From: Branchiibius cervicis
Lineage (GTDB): Bacteria > Actinomycetota > Actinomycetes > Actinomycetales > Dermatophilaceae
Reading direction: 5' to 3'
Length of the DNA stretch: 64,000 bases
Assembly: GCF_042661605.1 (NCBI RefSeq)
Contig: NZ_JBHSWJ010000002.1
Location: forward strand, 1,116,001-1,180,000
Each line of letters begins with the position of its first letter. Position 1 is the first letter of the stretch. Positions 1-9,003 of this stretch are shown piece after piece. Made by a program: the position numbers and the translations under genes. The notes under the pieces are model-generated. The model was not told the DNA's origin. It saw only the letters and a program-made list of their open reading frames with translations, and did no database searches.

Positions 1-2133
1 GGACTGACCGAGCGCGGCGACTTCCCGGTCTTCAAGCGCAACCTGCCGCAGTGGATGATGCGGATCACCGCGTACGCCGATCGGCTGATCGACGACCTGG
101 ACCACCTGGACTGGCCAGAGCCGGTAAAGGCGATGCAGCGCAACTGGATCGGACGTTCAACGGGTGCTTCGATCCGGTTCCCGGTGACGGGCTCGGAAAC
201 GCCGATCGAGGTGTTCACGACACGTCCGGACACGATCTTCGGAGCCACCTTCATGGTGCTGGCCCCCGAGCACCCGTTGGTGGACGAGATCATCCCCGAC
301 GCCTGGCCCGACGGGTCCCTGCCGGCGTGGACCGGGACGGCGGGCTCGCCCGCCGAGGCCGTGGCGGCGTACCGGCTGGCGGCCTCTCGCAAGTCCGACC
401 TGGAGCGGCAGATCGACGACAAGGCCAAGACCGGGGTGTTCACCGGTGCCTTCGCGACCAACCCGGTCTCGGGCGCGATGGTGCCGGTCTTCATCGCCGA
501 CTACGTGCTGATGGGCTACGGCACCGGTGCGATCATGGCGGTCCCCGCGCAGGACGCCCGCGACTGGGACTACGCCAAGGCCTACGACCTGCCGATCATC
601 CGCACCGTGCAACCCACGCAGGGCCACCCGGAGGACCAGGCATTCACCGGCGAGGGTCCGGCGATCAACTCCGCGAACGAGCGAATCTCGTTGAACGGCA
701 TGAGCATCGCCGAGGCGAAAGCCGCGATCATCGACTACTTGCAGGCCGAGGGCATCGGTGAAGGCACGGTCACCTACAAGCTGCGCGACTGGCTGTTCAG
801 CCGGCAGCGGTACTGGGGAGAACCGTTCCCGATCGTCTACGACGAGGACGGTGTGGCGCACGCGTTACCGGACTCGATGCTGCCGGTGGAGTTGCCGGAG
901 GTGGCGGACTACTCGCCCAAGACGTACGACCCGCTGGACGCCGAGTCCGAGCCGGAGTCGCCGCTGTCCCGCGCGACCGACTGGGTCGAGGTCGAGTTGG
1001 ACCTGGGCGACGGAGTCAAGAAGTACCGTCGGGAGACCAACACGATGCCTAACTGGGCCGGATCCTGTTGGTACGAAATCCGATACACCGACCCGGCCAA
1101 CCAGGACCGGTTCGTGGACCGCGGTTGCGAGGAGTACTGGATGGGTCCGGGCCGGGGCACCGGTCTGGGCGTCGACGGCGATCCCGGTGGCGTGGACCTG
1201 TACGTCGGCGGGGTCGAGCACGCCGTTCTGCACCTGCTGTATTCCCGGTTCTGGCAGAAGGTCCTCTTCGACCTGGGTGAAGTCAGCGCCAGCGAGCCGT
1301 TCCGCCGGTTGATCAACCAGGGGTACGTGCAGGCCTACCACTTCCGAGACGCGCGCGGCCAGGTCGTTCCCGCGGCCGAGGTGATCGAGCCGTCGGAGGG
1401 TAGGTACACCTGGAACGATCAGCCGGTCACCCGCGAATACGGGAAGATGGGCAAGTCGCTCAAGAACGTCGTCACGCCCGATGAGATGTGCGACCAGTAC
1501 GGCGCCGACACCTTCCGCGTCTACGAGATGTCGATGGGGCCGCTGGAGATGTCCCGCCCCTGGGAGACCCGAGCCGTCGTGGGCGCGCAACGCTTCCTGC
1601 AGCGCCTGTGGCGCAACGCGATCGACGAGCAGACCGGGCAGGTCCGCGTCGTCGACGAGGCGCCGTCGGTCGATCTGCAGCGCCTGCTGCACAAAACCAT
1701 CGACGGGGTGCGCACCGACTTCGGCAACCTTCACTTCAACACCGCCGTCGCGAAGTTGATCGAACTGAACAACGCTGTGACGAAGCAGGATTCGCCGCCG
1801 CGAGAGGTCGTCGAGGCGCTGGTGCTGATGACCGCCCCGCTGGCACCGCACGTCGCCGAGGAGTTGTGGCAGCGACTGGGGCACGGTGATTCGTTGGCGT
1901 TCGCAGCCTTTCCCCAGGCCGATCCCGCGCTGCTGGTCGAGGACACGGTGACCTGTGTCGTGCAGATCGCCGGCAAGGTCCGCGACCGGCTGGAGGTCGC
2001 GCCCGGGGTGAGCGAAGCCGAGCTGGAGGCACTCGCCCTGGCCAGCCCCAGGATTCAAGCGGCGATCGACGGCAAAACGGTGCGCAAGGTGATCGTGCGC
2101 GCGCCGAAACTGGTCAACATCGTCGCGAACTGA
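1..2133 (+). CDS. leuS: Leucyl-tRNA synthetase, 5'-truncated by window edge
   Basis: Charges tRNA-Leu with leucine in the cytoplasm (class I aminoacyl-tRNA synthetase). The frame is open from base 1, so the N-terminal Rossmann part with the HIGH motif lies outside the window; 710 residues remain of roughly 950. Visible are the CP1 editing domain (TTRPDTIFGA, then GTGAIMAVPAQD; a Gln stands where many LeuRS have His), the KMSKS loop as KMGKS at 1444-1458, and the anticodon-binding and C-terminal domains (ELWQRLG, AGKVRDRLEV). The gene ends in TGA and degV follows after 10 bases. Identification is firm. Confidence 0.97.
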   Translation, partial: GLTERGDFPVFKRNLPQWMMRITAYADRLIDDLDHLDWPEPVKAMQRNWIGRSTGASIRFPVTGSETPIEVFTTRPDTIFGATFMVLAPEHPLVDEIIPDAWPDGSLPAWTGTAGSPAEAVAAYRLAASRKSDLERQIDDKAKTGVFTGAFATNPVSGAMVPVFIADYVLMGYGTGAIMAVPAQDARDWDYAKAYDLPIIRTVQPTQGHPEDQAFTGEGPAINSANERISLNGMSIAEAKAAIIDYLQAEGIGEGTVTYKLRDWLFSRQRYWGEPFPIVYDEDGVAHALPDSMLPVELPEVADYSPKTYDPLDAESEPESPLSRATDWVEVELDLGDGVKKYRRETNTMPNWAGSCWYEIRYTDPANQDRFVDRGCEEYWMGPGRGTGLGVDGDPGGVDLYVGGVEHAVLHLLYSRFWQKVLFDLGEVSASEPFRRLINQGYVQAYHFRDARGQVVPAAEVIEPSEGRYTWNDQPVTREYGKMGKSLKNVVTPDEMCDQYGADTFRVYEMSMGPLEMSRPWETRAVVGAQRFLQRLWRNAIDEQTGQVRVVDEAPSVDLQRLLHKTIDGVRTDFGNLHFNTAVAKLIELNNAVTKQDSPPREVVEALVLMTAPLAPHVAEELWQRLGHGDSLAFAAFPQADPALLVEDTVTCVVQIAGKVRDRLEVAPGVSEAELEALALASPRIQAAIDGKTVRKVIVRAPKLVNIVAN

Positions 2134-2143
2134 TCACCCGCCC

Positions 2144-3028
2144 ATGCGTGTAGCGGTCGTCACCGACACCACGGCGTACCTGCCGCCGGACCTGCAGTCC
2201 GCGCTGCGGATCTTCACCGTTCCGGTGCACGTCATCGTCGACGGGGTCTCCTACGACGAGGGCGTCGACTACGCGCCCGCGGACCTGACGGCTGACCTGC
2301 GCTCCGGCAAACGGGTCACCACCTCACGTCCCTCCCCGGGCGTCTTCATGCAGGCGTACGAGCAGATCGCGCAGGAAGGTTACGACGAGATCGTCTCGAT
2401 CCACCTCTCGTCCACGGTCTCGGCGACGCTGTCGTCCGCGGACATCGCGGCCCGCTCTGCGCCCATCCCCGTGCACACCGTCGACAGCGAAACGCTCGGC
2501 ATGGCAATGGGGTACGCCGTAGCGTCCGCAGCGCAGGCTGCGCAGGTCGGTGAGCCGGCGGACGTCGTGACGAAGGTCGCACTGGAGCGCGCGAGGTCGT
2601 CCAGCATGTACTTCTACGTGGACACGCTGGAGTATCTGCGGCGCGGGGGCCGGATCGGCCGGGCGTCGCAGTATTTCGGGTCGGCCCTGGCGATCAAGCC
2701 CTTGCTTCAGCTGCGGGACGGCCAGGTCGAACCCCTGGCGCGGGTGCGCACGTCGGCAAAGGCGATCGCCCGGCTGGAGGAACTGACCCACGAGGCCATC
2801 TCGGTGATGGGCGCCTCGGCCGGCATCGACGTGGCGGTCATGCACCTCGCGGCGCAGGATCGCGCGGAGCAGGTTGCCGAGCGGCTGGCTGAGCACGGCC
2901 CGGACATCGCACGCGTGATCGTGGTCGAAGTGGGCGCGGTGGTCGGCGCACACGTGGGGCCGGGCACGATCGCGGTCGCCGCGTCACCGCGGCCCACCGG
3001 CTTTCCGGGAGTGCCTTCAGCGGACTGA
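2144..3028 (+). CDS. DegV family fatty-acid-binding protein
   Basis: DegV/FakB-type proteins bind a single fatty acid and, in Gram-positive bacteria with FakA, present it for phosphorylation. The 294-residue protein has the family N-terminus VAVVTDTTAYLPPD, the TSRPSPGVF stretch, the SIHLSS segment near residue 85, HTVDSETLGMAMG, and the YLRRGGRIG motif. It starts at ATG ten bases after leuS and may share its transcript. No fakA-like gene lies next to it (the dhaK and dhaL genes downstream are PTS-type, not FakA), so the exact partner is unknown. Confidence 0.9.
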   Translation: MRVAVVTDTTAYLPPDLQSALRIFTVPVHVIVDGVSYDEGVDYAPADLTADLRSGKRVTTSRPSPGVFMQAYEQIAQEGYDEIVSIHLSSTVSATLSSADIAARSAPIPVHTVDSETLGMAMGYAVASAAQAAQVGEPADVVTKVALERARSSSMYFYVDTLEYLRRGGRIGRASQYFGSALAIKPLLQLRDGQVEPLARVRTSAKAIARLEELTHEAISVMGASAGIDVAVMHLAAQDRAEQVAERLAEHGPDIARVIVVEVGAVVGAHVGPGTIAVAASPRPTGFPGVPSAD

Positions 3029-3090
3029 GCGGCCTGGCGCACAGGCCTCCCGCCGTTACGGCTGCTCGGCTAGATTCGGGTAGAGGACCC

Positions 3091-3110
3091 GTGGGTCAAG
3101 GAGGACCCAC
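3091..3110 (+). promoter_or_regulatory. Hairpin in the dhaKLM leader
   Basis: GTGGGTC and GACCCAC form a perfect 7-bp stem around AAGGAG, about 40 bases before the dhaK start. A second small hairpin (ACCGCC/GGCGGT, 3111-3125) follows at once. They could be an operator or an mRNA structure controlling the dha operon. No DhaS/DhaR-type regulator is visible nearby. Function is inferred only from symmetry and position. Confidence 0.35.
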
Positions 3111-3152
3111 ACCGCCGGTGGCGGTGCACGGTGGGTCGCGAAGGAGCCGGCA

Positions 3153-4151
3153 GTGAAGAAGATCATCAACGATCCGTCCGAAGTCGTCGCCGAGGCGCTG
3201 GAGGGGATGGCTCTTGCACACCCCGAACTGACCGTCAAGACCGACCCCGATCACATCCGGCGGGCGGATGCTCCGATCAAGGGCAAGGTGGCACTGGTGT
3301 CCGGGGGTGGGTCAGGGCACGAACCGCTGCACGGCGGCTTCGTCGGTTACGGCATGCTCGACGCCGCCGTGCCCGGAGCGGTGTTCACCTCACCGACACC
3401 GGACCCGATCGTCGAGGCCACGAAGGCCGTGGACGGCGGTGCCGGCGTCCTGCACATCGTGAAGAACTACACCGGCGACGTGTTGAATTTCGAAACCGCC
3501 GCGGATCTGGCCCTCGCGGAGGACATCGAGGTCCGCGCCGTGGTCATCAATGACGATGTGGCCGTGAAGGATTCGCTGTACACCGCGGGTCGCCGCGGCG
3601 TGGCCGGCACGGTGCTGGTCGAGAAGATCGCCGGCGCAGCGGCCCAACGCGGCGACGACCTCGATGCGGTGGCGGCGATCGCCGAGCGGGTCAACGCCGA
3701 GGTGCGCACGATGGGCATGGCCCTGACTCCGTGCACGGTGCCGCACGCGGGTGAGCCCAGTTTCGAACTGGGCGAGGACGAGTACGAACTCGGGATCGGC
3801 ATCCACGGCGAGCCGGGCCGGGAGAAGCGCGCCATGGAGCCGGCCGATGCCATCGTCGACCGGATGATGACCGCGGTGGTCGACGACCTGCCGTTCCGCA
3901 GCGGAGACAATGTGTTGCTGCTGGTGAACGGGATGGGAGGTACCCCGTTGATCGAGCTGTACATCGCGTTCCGGCGTGCACACGGGTACCTCGCCGAGCG
4001 GGGCATCACGGTCACCCGTAGTCTGGTGGGCAACTACACGACCAGCCTTGAGATGCAGGGGTTTTCCGTGAGTGTTCTGCGACTGGATGATGAATTCACG
4101 CAGCTGTGGGATGCGCCGGTGCAGACCGCCGCGCTGCGATGGGGGCGGTGA
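3153..4151 (+). CDS. dhaK: PTS-dependent dihydroxyacetone kinase, substrate-binding subunit DhaK
   Basis: Binds dihydroxyacetone covalently and presents it to DhaL-ADP for phosphorylation to dihydroxyacetone phosphate. The 332-residue protein has GGGSGHEP at 51-58, KNYTGDVLNF, and IHGEPG with His218, the position of the covalent substrate histidine in E. coli DhaK. GTG is the start, preceded by AAGGAG seven bases upstream. First gene of dhaK-dhaL-dhaM; only three bases separate its stop from dhaL. Separate K and L subunits plus a DhaM mean the phosphate comes from PEP through the PTS, not from ATP. Confidence 0.97.
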   Translation: MKKIINDPSEVVAEALEGMALAHPELTVKTDPDHIRRADAPIKGKVALVSGGGSGHEPLHGGFVGYGMLDAAVPGAVFTSPTPDPIVEATKAVDGGAGVLHIVKNYTGDVLNFETAADLALAEDIEVRAVVINDDVAVKDSLYTAGRRGVAGTVLVEKIAGAAAQRGDDLDAVAAIAERVNAEVRTMGMALTPCTVPHAGEPSFELGEDEYELGIGIHGEPGREKRAMEPADAIVDRMMTAVVDDLPFRSGDNVLLLVNGMGGTPLIELYIAFRRAHGYLAERGITVTRSLVGNYTTSLEMQGFSVSVLRLDDEFTQLWDAPVQTAALRWGR

Positions 4152-4154
4152 CTG

Positions 4155-4787
4155 ATGGCTCTGAACTCACAGTGGGTACGCGAATGGGTGGCCCGCAGCG
4201 CCCAGTACATTGCGGACAACCGCACCGAGCTGATCCGGCTGGACCGCGAGATCGGTGACGGGGACCACGGCGAGAACATGGACCGTGGTTTCAAGGCGGT
4301 CTCTGCCAAGGTCACGGAGCTGCCGGCCGACGCCTCACCGTCCGACATTCTGAAAACCGTTGCCACCACGCTTATCTCGACGGTCGGCGGCGCGTCGGGA
4401 CCGCTGTACGGAACGGCGTTCCTCAAGGCGTCCCAGGCGGTGAAGGACGAGGACGAGCTGGACGGCGCTGGCATCGTCGCTCTCCTGCAGGCCGCGCGCG
4501 ACGGCATCGTCGCCCGCGGCAAGGCGGAGGTCGGCGACAAGACGATGGTCGATGCCTGGACTCCGGCGGTCCGAGCTGCCGAGGACGCGCTGGCTGAGGG
4601 TGCGACCGAGCAGCAGATTCTCTCCGCTGCGGCCGACGCCGCGAAAGTGGGGTCGGAGAAGACCGACCCGCTGATTGCGCGCAAGGGCCGGGCGTCCTAT
4701 CTGGGTGAGCGAGCGATCGGACATCGCGACCCGGGGTCGGTCTCGTCGGCACTGCTCCTGAAGGCGGCGGCTGAGGTATCCCCGTGA
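4155..4787 (+). CDS. dhaL: Dihydroxyacetone kinase, ADP-binding subunit DhaL
   Basis: Carries a tightly bound ADP/ATP that transfers phosphate from DhaM to the substrate on DhaK. The 210-residue length is standard. LDREIGDGDHG holds the three magnesium-binding aspartates at 30, 35 and 37, the same numbering as E. coli DhaL. GGASGPLYGT and the C-terminal GHRDPGS are also family signatures. The last codons overlap the dhaM start in a GTGA arrangement, so translation is probably coupled. Confidence 0.96.
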   Translation: MALNSQWVREWVARSAQYIADNRTELIRLDREIGDGDHGENMDRGFKAVSAKVTELPADASPSDILKTVATTLISTVGGASGPLYGTAFLKASQAVKDEDELDGAGIVALLQAARDGIVARGKAEVGDKTMVDAWTPAVRAAEDALAEGATEQQILSAAADAAKVGSEKTDPLIARKGRASYLGERAIGHRDPGSVSSALLLKAAAEVSP

Positions 4788-5485
4788 CCGTCGGCCTGGT
4801 TGTCGTCTCGCACAGCGCCAAGATCGCCGAAGGAGTCGTCGACCTCGCCGCCCAGATGGCTGCCGATGTCCGTATCGTGGCCGCCGGCGGCACCGACGAC
4901 GGCGGCATCGGGACCAGCTTCGAGAAGGTGCAGCAGGGCCTGTCGCAGGCCGAGTCCGGTGACGGCGTGCTGGTGTTGTGCGACCTGGGTTCAGCGGTCA
5001 TGACGGCCGAGACGGCAGTCGAATTCGTCGACGATCCGGCCGCTGCGGTCATCGCAGATGCTCCACTGGTGGAGGGTGCCATCGCCGCTGCCGTATCGGC
5101 ACAGGGCGGGGCTGATCTGGACACGGTCCGGGCGGCCGCCGAGCAGGCGTCGGCGCCCGCTTCTGCCCCGGCCGCACCCTCTGCCCCGGCCGCACCCTCT
5201 GCCCCGGCTGCGCCGGACCAATCCGCGGATCAGGTTTCCCGGACGGTCACCGTGGTCAACGAGGTGGGTCTGCACGCCCGGCCGGCAGCGCTGTTCGTAC
5301 AGACGGCCGGTGAGTTCGACGCCGAACTCACGGTCAACGGTGCGGACGCGAGCAGTCTGCTGGAAGTGATGAGCCTGGGCGCCCGGAAGGGCACCGAGCT
5401 GCACTTGACCGGTACCGGCCCGCAGGCCCGCGAAGGGGTCGACGCCTTGGCCGATCTGGTCGCCTCCGGCTTCGGCGAGGACTGA
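4784..5485 (+). CDS. dhaM: Dihydroxyacetone kinase phosphotransfer subunit DhaM (EIIA-HPr fusion)
   Basis: Relays phosphate from the PTS to the ADP on DhaL. Residues 1-125 are the mannose-type EIIA domain with the phosphorylated His10 (VVVSHSAKIAEG). Residues 125-148 are an Ala/Pro/Ser linker built of three near-identical blocks. Residues 151-233 are an HPr domain with His164 in GLHARPA and the regulatory-serine region before VMSLGARKG. Unlike E. coli DhaM there is no C-terminal enzyme I piece, so a general enzyme I encoded elsewhere is needed. The start is GTG, overlapping the dhaL stop. Confidence 0.95.
   Translation: MTVGLVVVSHSAKIAEGVVDLAAQMAADVRIVAAGGTDDGGIGTSFEKVQQGLSQAESGDGVLVLCDLGSAVMTAETAVEFVDDPAAAVIADAPLVEGAIAAAVSAQGGADLDTVRAAAEQASAPASAPAAPSAPAAPSAPAAPDQSADQVSRTVTVVNEVGLHARPAALFVQTAGEFDAELTVNGADASSLLEVMSLGARKGTELHLTGTGPQAREGVDALADLVASGFGED
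5162..5215 (+). repeat. Three 18-bp tandem repeats in the dhaM linker
   Basis: Two identical 18-bp units and a third with three changes encode the repeated block SAPAAP between the EIIA and HPr domains. Because the period is a multiple of three, copy-number change would alter linker length without shifting the frame. Confidence 0.9.
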
Positions 5486-5589
5486 GTTCTCCACAGGGGC
5501 AAGCCCTTCGGAGCCCTGCGGCGTGCGTTGTCCACACCGGCTGCGATTCCTGCAGACTCCGGCGGAACCCTGATCGTAGCGTCGCCGGT

Positions 5590-6588
5590 ATGGCTACCCG
5601 CGACGCAGAACCCGACCAGCTGGCGGCCGCACTGGCGCAGTTGGAGGCGGTCCGGCGGGTGCCGGGCTGGCTGCCGGAGCCACCGGACCGAGAGCCCGCT
5701 CGCCGGACGGGTCGCCGTCCCCGCCGCCGGGGGCCACGTCCCGATCTGCCGCCGCCGGAGCAATGGCGGTACGCCGATGCGCCCTCGCCCGCTGCGTCGA
5801 CGCTGACCCCCGGATCCGGCCGGGGGACGAGCGGTGCGCCCCTGAGCCGCGCGGCACGGCACGCGCAGTCTCCGGGCGACACTACGCCGCTGGTGCGGAT
5901 GCCGGTCGCCTTCCGGCAGGCACGTCTGGCACCCGGCCGGCGCGCCGTGCTCGGCGTTCTCGTCGTGGCGTTGGTGGCCATGTCCTTGTTCGCGGTCAGG
6001 GCTGTGCTGGCTCGAGCCAACAATCAGCCGCACACCTTCGGCACGCCGGTTGCACTCGCCGGCGTCCCGAAGTCGTCCACGCCCGCAACCGGCCGATCCA
6101 CGTCTGCGCCAACGGAATCGTCGCCCTCCGGTGGCACGAGCGGCACCACTGCCCGGATCGAAGTGCACGTGCTCGGCCAGGTGGCGCACCCTGGTGTGGT
6201 GACGGTGGCGCCGGACGCGCGGGTTCAGGACGTCGTACGCGCAGCCGGCGGTCTGCTGGACAGTGCCGATCTGACCCGGGTGAATCTCGCGCGTCATGTG
6301 CAGGACGGTGAGCAGATCGTCGTACCTCGGCCCGGCCAGGAGGTGACCGCGGCACCCGGGCCGGCGCCGGCGGGCAGCGGCACGGGGACCGCCTCGGCTC
6401 CGGTGGACCTGAACACGGCCGACGCGTCCGCGCTCGACGCCCTGCCGGGAGTCGGACCGGTACTTGCCGCCCGGATCGTCCAGTACCGCGAAAGCAACGG
6501 CCCTTTCCGCAGTGTCGACCAACTGGACGAGGTCAGCGGTATCGGCGCCAAACTGATGGAGCAGTTGCGACCTCTGGTCCGGGCGTGA
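5590..6588 (+). CDS. comEA: Competence protein ComEA, helix-hairpin-helix DNA receptor
   Basis: Membrane-anchored DNA-binding protein that passes double-stranded DNA to the ComEC channel. The 332 residues show an Arg/Pro-rich cytoplasmic N-terminus (1-117), one membrane span at about 119-140, a Ser/Thr/Pro linker, a SLBB domain (about 191-255, VHVLGQVAHPGVV) and a C-terminal double HhH domain (VDLNTADASALDALPGVGP, then GIGAKLMEQL). Its stop overlaps the GTG of comEC. The 104-base gap after dhaM suggests a separate transcript. Confidence 0.93.
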   Translation: MATRDAEPDQLAAALAQLEAVRRVPGWLPEPPDREPARRTGRRPRRRGPRPDLPPPEQWRYADAPSPAASTLTPGSGRGTSGAPLSRAARHAQSPGDTTPLVRMPVAFRQARLAPGRRAVLGVLVVALVAMSLFAVRAVLARANNQPHTFGTPVALAGVPKSSTPATGRSTSAPTESSPSGGTSGTTARIEVHVLGQVAHPGVVTVAPDARVQDVVRAAGGLLDSADLTRVNLARHVQDGEQIVVPRPGQEVTAAPGPAPAGSGTGTASAPVDLNTADASALDALPGVGPVLAARIVQYRESNGPFRSVDQLDEVSGIGAKLMEQLRPLVRA

Positions 6589-8999
6589 AGCGGTCCGCTG
6601 AGCCCGGTGCGCCGGTCCACGACCTGCGGCTATTGCTGGCCGCGGCGATCGGGTGGATCGCGGTGCTTGCGGCGCTGCGGCTGCCGGCCGCGGGCGTTGC
6701 TCTTCTGGCCGCGGTCGGAGGGCTGGCCAGCGCTGTGGGTGTCTGGCGAGTTCTTCGCGGCGGGCGCGAGGAAGTCATGACCAGGCAGTCGCGAGCCGTG
6801 GTGATCCGGCGGCGGCAGGCGTTGGTGCTCGTGGGTTGCGTGGTGAGCTGCCTGGTCGTGGTCACCGGATGCCAACGGGTGATGCGCGAGGCTGGCCCGG
6901 TTCCCGCTGCGGCGCAGTCGCATCGGACGCTCGAATGCGAGGGCGTCGTGCAAAGCGATCCACGGCCGATTGCGGGGGCAGCCGGGCGAACGCTGCTCCT
7001 CGTGCGGGTCGGGTGCACCCGGGTGACCCTGGACAACGTGACCAGCGCGGTCAGTTCCCCGGTACTGGTCTTCGCCGACGACAGCTGGGCCTCGGTGAGC
7101 TGGCACGACACGGTCCGTTTCCGGTTGCGGTTGAAGCCGGCCCAGAGTGCCGCCGACGACGTGGTGGCCCTGGGCTCGGCCAGCGGGGCGCCGCTCGTGC
7201 TGGCGCGGCCGGGGCTGGTGACACGGGGGATGGAGCGGCTGCGATCCGACCTCCGGGACGTGACCGCGGGGCTACCCGGCGACGCCGCCGGTCTGGTGCC
7301 GGCGATGGTCATCGGCGACACGAGTCGCATCCCGCCGCAACTGTCGGCTGACATGCGGGCCACGGGAATGACCCACCTGAATGCCGTGTCCGGTTCCAAC
7401 GTCGTGTTCGTGATGATGGCCACCACCTGGATAGCCGGATGGTTGAGAGTGCGCGCTCGGTGGCGGATGCCCTTCGTGCTGCTGGCGTTGGTGCTGTTCA
7501 TTCTGTTGTGCCGACCGGAGCCGAGCGTGCTCAGGGCAGGCGTCATGGGTGCGATCGCCGGGCTGGCCATGACCTGGAGCGGACGACGGGCGGGTCCGGC
7601 TGCGCTGGGCGCTGCGATCGTCGTACTCCTGATCGTCGATCCGTGGCTGGCCGGCTCGTTCGGGTTCGCCCTCTCGGCCCTGGCTACGGCGGGGTTGATC
7701 TTCTTCGCCCGGCCCTGGGGTGCTGCGATAGCGATGCGTCTGCCGAGCCGCGCTCGTCCGGTCGCGGACGCCGTCGCGATTCCACTTGCGGCCCAGGCAG
7801 TGTGCGGGCCGGTGATCGTGTTGCTGCAGTCCTCGGTGACCGTGGTCGGAGTGCCGGCCAACCTGCTCGCCGCCCCGTTCGTAGCCCCCGCCACGCTGGC
7901 GGGGGTGGCGACGGTGTTGTGTGCGCCGTTCGGGTCGGCGGCGGCCTGGTTGCCGGCACACGCAGCCGCACTGCCCGCGCTGGTGATCGCCCGGATCGCG
8001 CATGCCTTCGCCCGTGTGCCCGGCGGTTCCGTGCCGTGGCCCCCGGGCGCACCGGGTGCGCTGCTGCTGGCGGCGCTGACCCTGGCTGCGTTGCTGAGCG
8101 GCCCCTGGCTCATCGAGCGCTGCCGCCGGCACCCCGGTGCTCCGGCCGCGGGAGCGGTCGTCGTGCTGGCGCTCCTCGTGCCCGTGCCGGGGGTGAATTT
8201 CGTTCCACCGCAGTGGGTTTACGTTGCGTGCGATGTCGGTCAGGGAGATGGCGGCGTGATCAATCTCGGTGGGGGACAGGCGGTGGTGATCGACACCGGC
8301 CCCGAACCGGACGCGATGGACGACTGTTTGCAGCGACTGGGTGTCAGCCGGATCGACACCGTTGTGTTGACGCACTTTCACGCTGACCATGTCGATGGTC
8401 TTGGCGGCGTGCTGCGGGGCCGGACGGTCCGCCAGATCCTGACGACCCCCGTCGACGCCGCCGGTGGTGCCGGGTCCGAGGAGGAACCCAGCCGGGAGCC
8501 GCAGGTTCGCGCGCTTGCCGCTGCTGCCGCAGTTCCGATTCGAACGGTGCGCACCGGTGACGTGCTCACCTGGGCACCGGATGTGGTGGCCGCCGTGCTG
8601 TGGCCGGCCCGGACCATCGCGGCGGGTTCGGTGCAGAACAACGCGAGTGTGACGCTGGACCTGCACGCACACGGCCTGCGGTTACTGATGACCGGAGATC
8701 TCGAAAGAGAAGCCGACGCAGCGGTTCTCGGCGAGTTGAGGGCGGAGAGTCAGCCGCAGTTCGACGTACTCAAAGTCGCCCACCACGGTTCGAAGAACCA
8801 GCTGCCGGCACTCATCGACGCCGTACGTCCCAGCGTGTCCGTCATCAGTGTCGGTGTCGACAACGACTACGGGCACCCCGCGCCGGCGACCCTCGACTTG
8901 TTGCGTTCGGCGGGGTCGGCAGTGTTCCGGACCGACCTGGGGGGCGATGTGATCGTGTCGGGTACGGCGGGTGCGGTCCAGGTGCGCACCCGCCGGTGA
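6585..8999 (+). CDS. comEC: ComEC/Rec2 DNA-uptake channel with metallo-beta-lactamase-like domain
   Basis: Polytopic membrane channel that imports single-stranded DNA in transformable bacteria. The 804-residue protein has hydrophobic segments near the N-terminus, the competence core with MTHLNAVSGSNVVFV (about 265-280) and further spans to about 535, then a metallo-beta-lactamase-fold domain with LTHFHADHVDGL and VAHHGSKNQ. It starts at GTG overlapping the comEA stop. Many actinobacteria carry intact comEA-comEC without proven competence. The gene ends four bases from the convergent lysR-type gene. Confidence 0.93.
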   Translation: MKRSAEPGAPVHDLRLLLAAAIGWIAVLAALRLPAAGVALLAAVGGLASAVGVWRVLRGGREEVMTRQSRAVVIRRRQALVLVGCVVSCLVVVTGCQRVMREAGPVPAAAQSHRTLECEGVVQSDPRPIAGAAGRTLLLVRVGCTRVTLDNVTSAVSSPVLVFADDSWASVSWHDTVRFRLRLKPAQSAADDVVALGSASGAPLVLARPGLVTRGMERLRSDLRDVTAGLPGDAAGLVPAMVIGDTSRIPPQLSADMRATGMTHLNAVSGSNVVFVMMATTWIAGWLRVRARWRMPFVLLALVLFILLCRPEPSVLRAGVMGAIAGLAMTWSGRRAGPAALGAAIVVLLIVDPWLAGSFGFALSALATAGLIFFARPWGAAIAMRLPSRARPVADAVAIPLAAQAVCGPVIVLLQSSVTVVGVPANLLAAPFVAPATLAGVATVLCAPFGSAAAWLPAHAAALPALVIARIAHAFARVPGGSVPWPPGAPGALLLAALTLAALLSGPWLIERCRRHPGAPAAGAVVVLALLVPVPGVNFVPPQWVYVACDVGQGDGGVINLGGGQAVVIDTGPEPDAMDDCLQRLGVSRIDTVVLTHFHADHVDGLGGVLRGRTVRQILTTPVDAAGGAGSEEEPSREPQVRALAAAAAVPIRTVRTGDVLTWAPDVVAAVLWPARTIAAGSVQNNASVTLDLHAHGLRLLMTGDLEREADAAVLGELRAESQPQFDVLKVAHHGSKNQLPALIDAVRPSVSVISVGVDNDYGHPAPATLDLLRSAGSAVFRTDLGGDVIVSGTAGAVQVRTRR

Positions 9000-9003
9000 G
9001 TTC

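Noticed and set aside
5160..5215. Repeats in dhaM considered as a CRISPR-like or regulatory array
   Set aside because: Unit length is 18 bp with no spacers, in frame, encoding an Ala/Pro linker between two known domains.
6533..8113. A 526-codon minus-strand frame opposite comEC
   Set aside because: Ser/Ala/Thr/Arg-rich translation without motifs; comEC is clearly coding.
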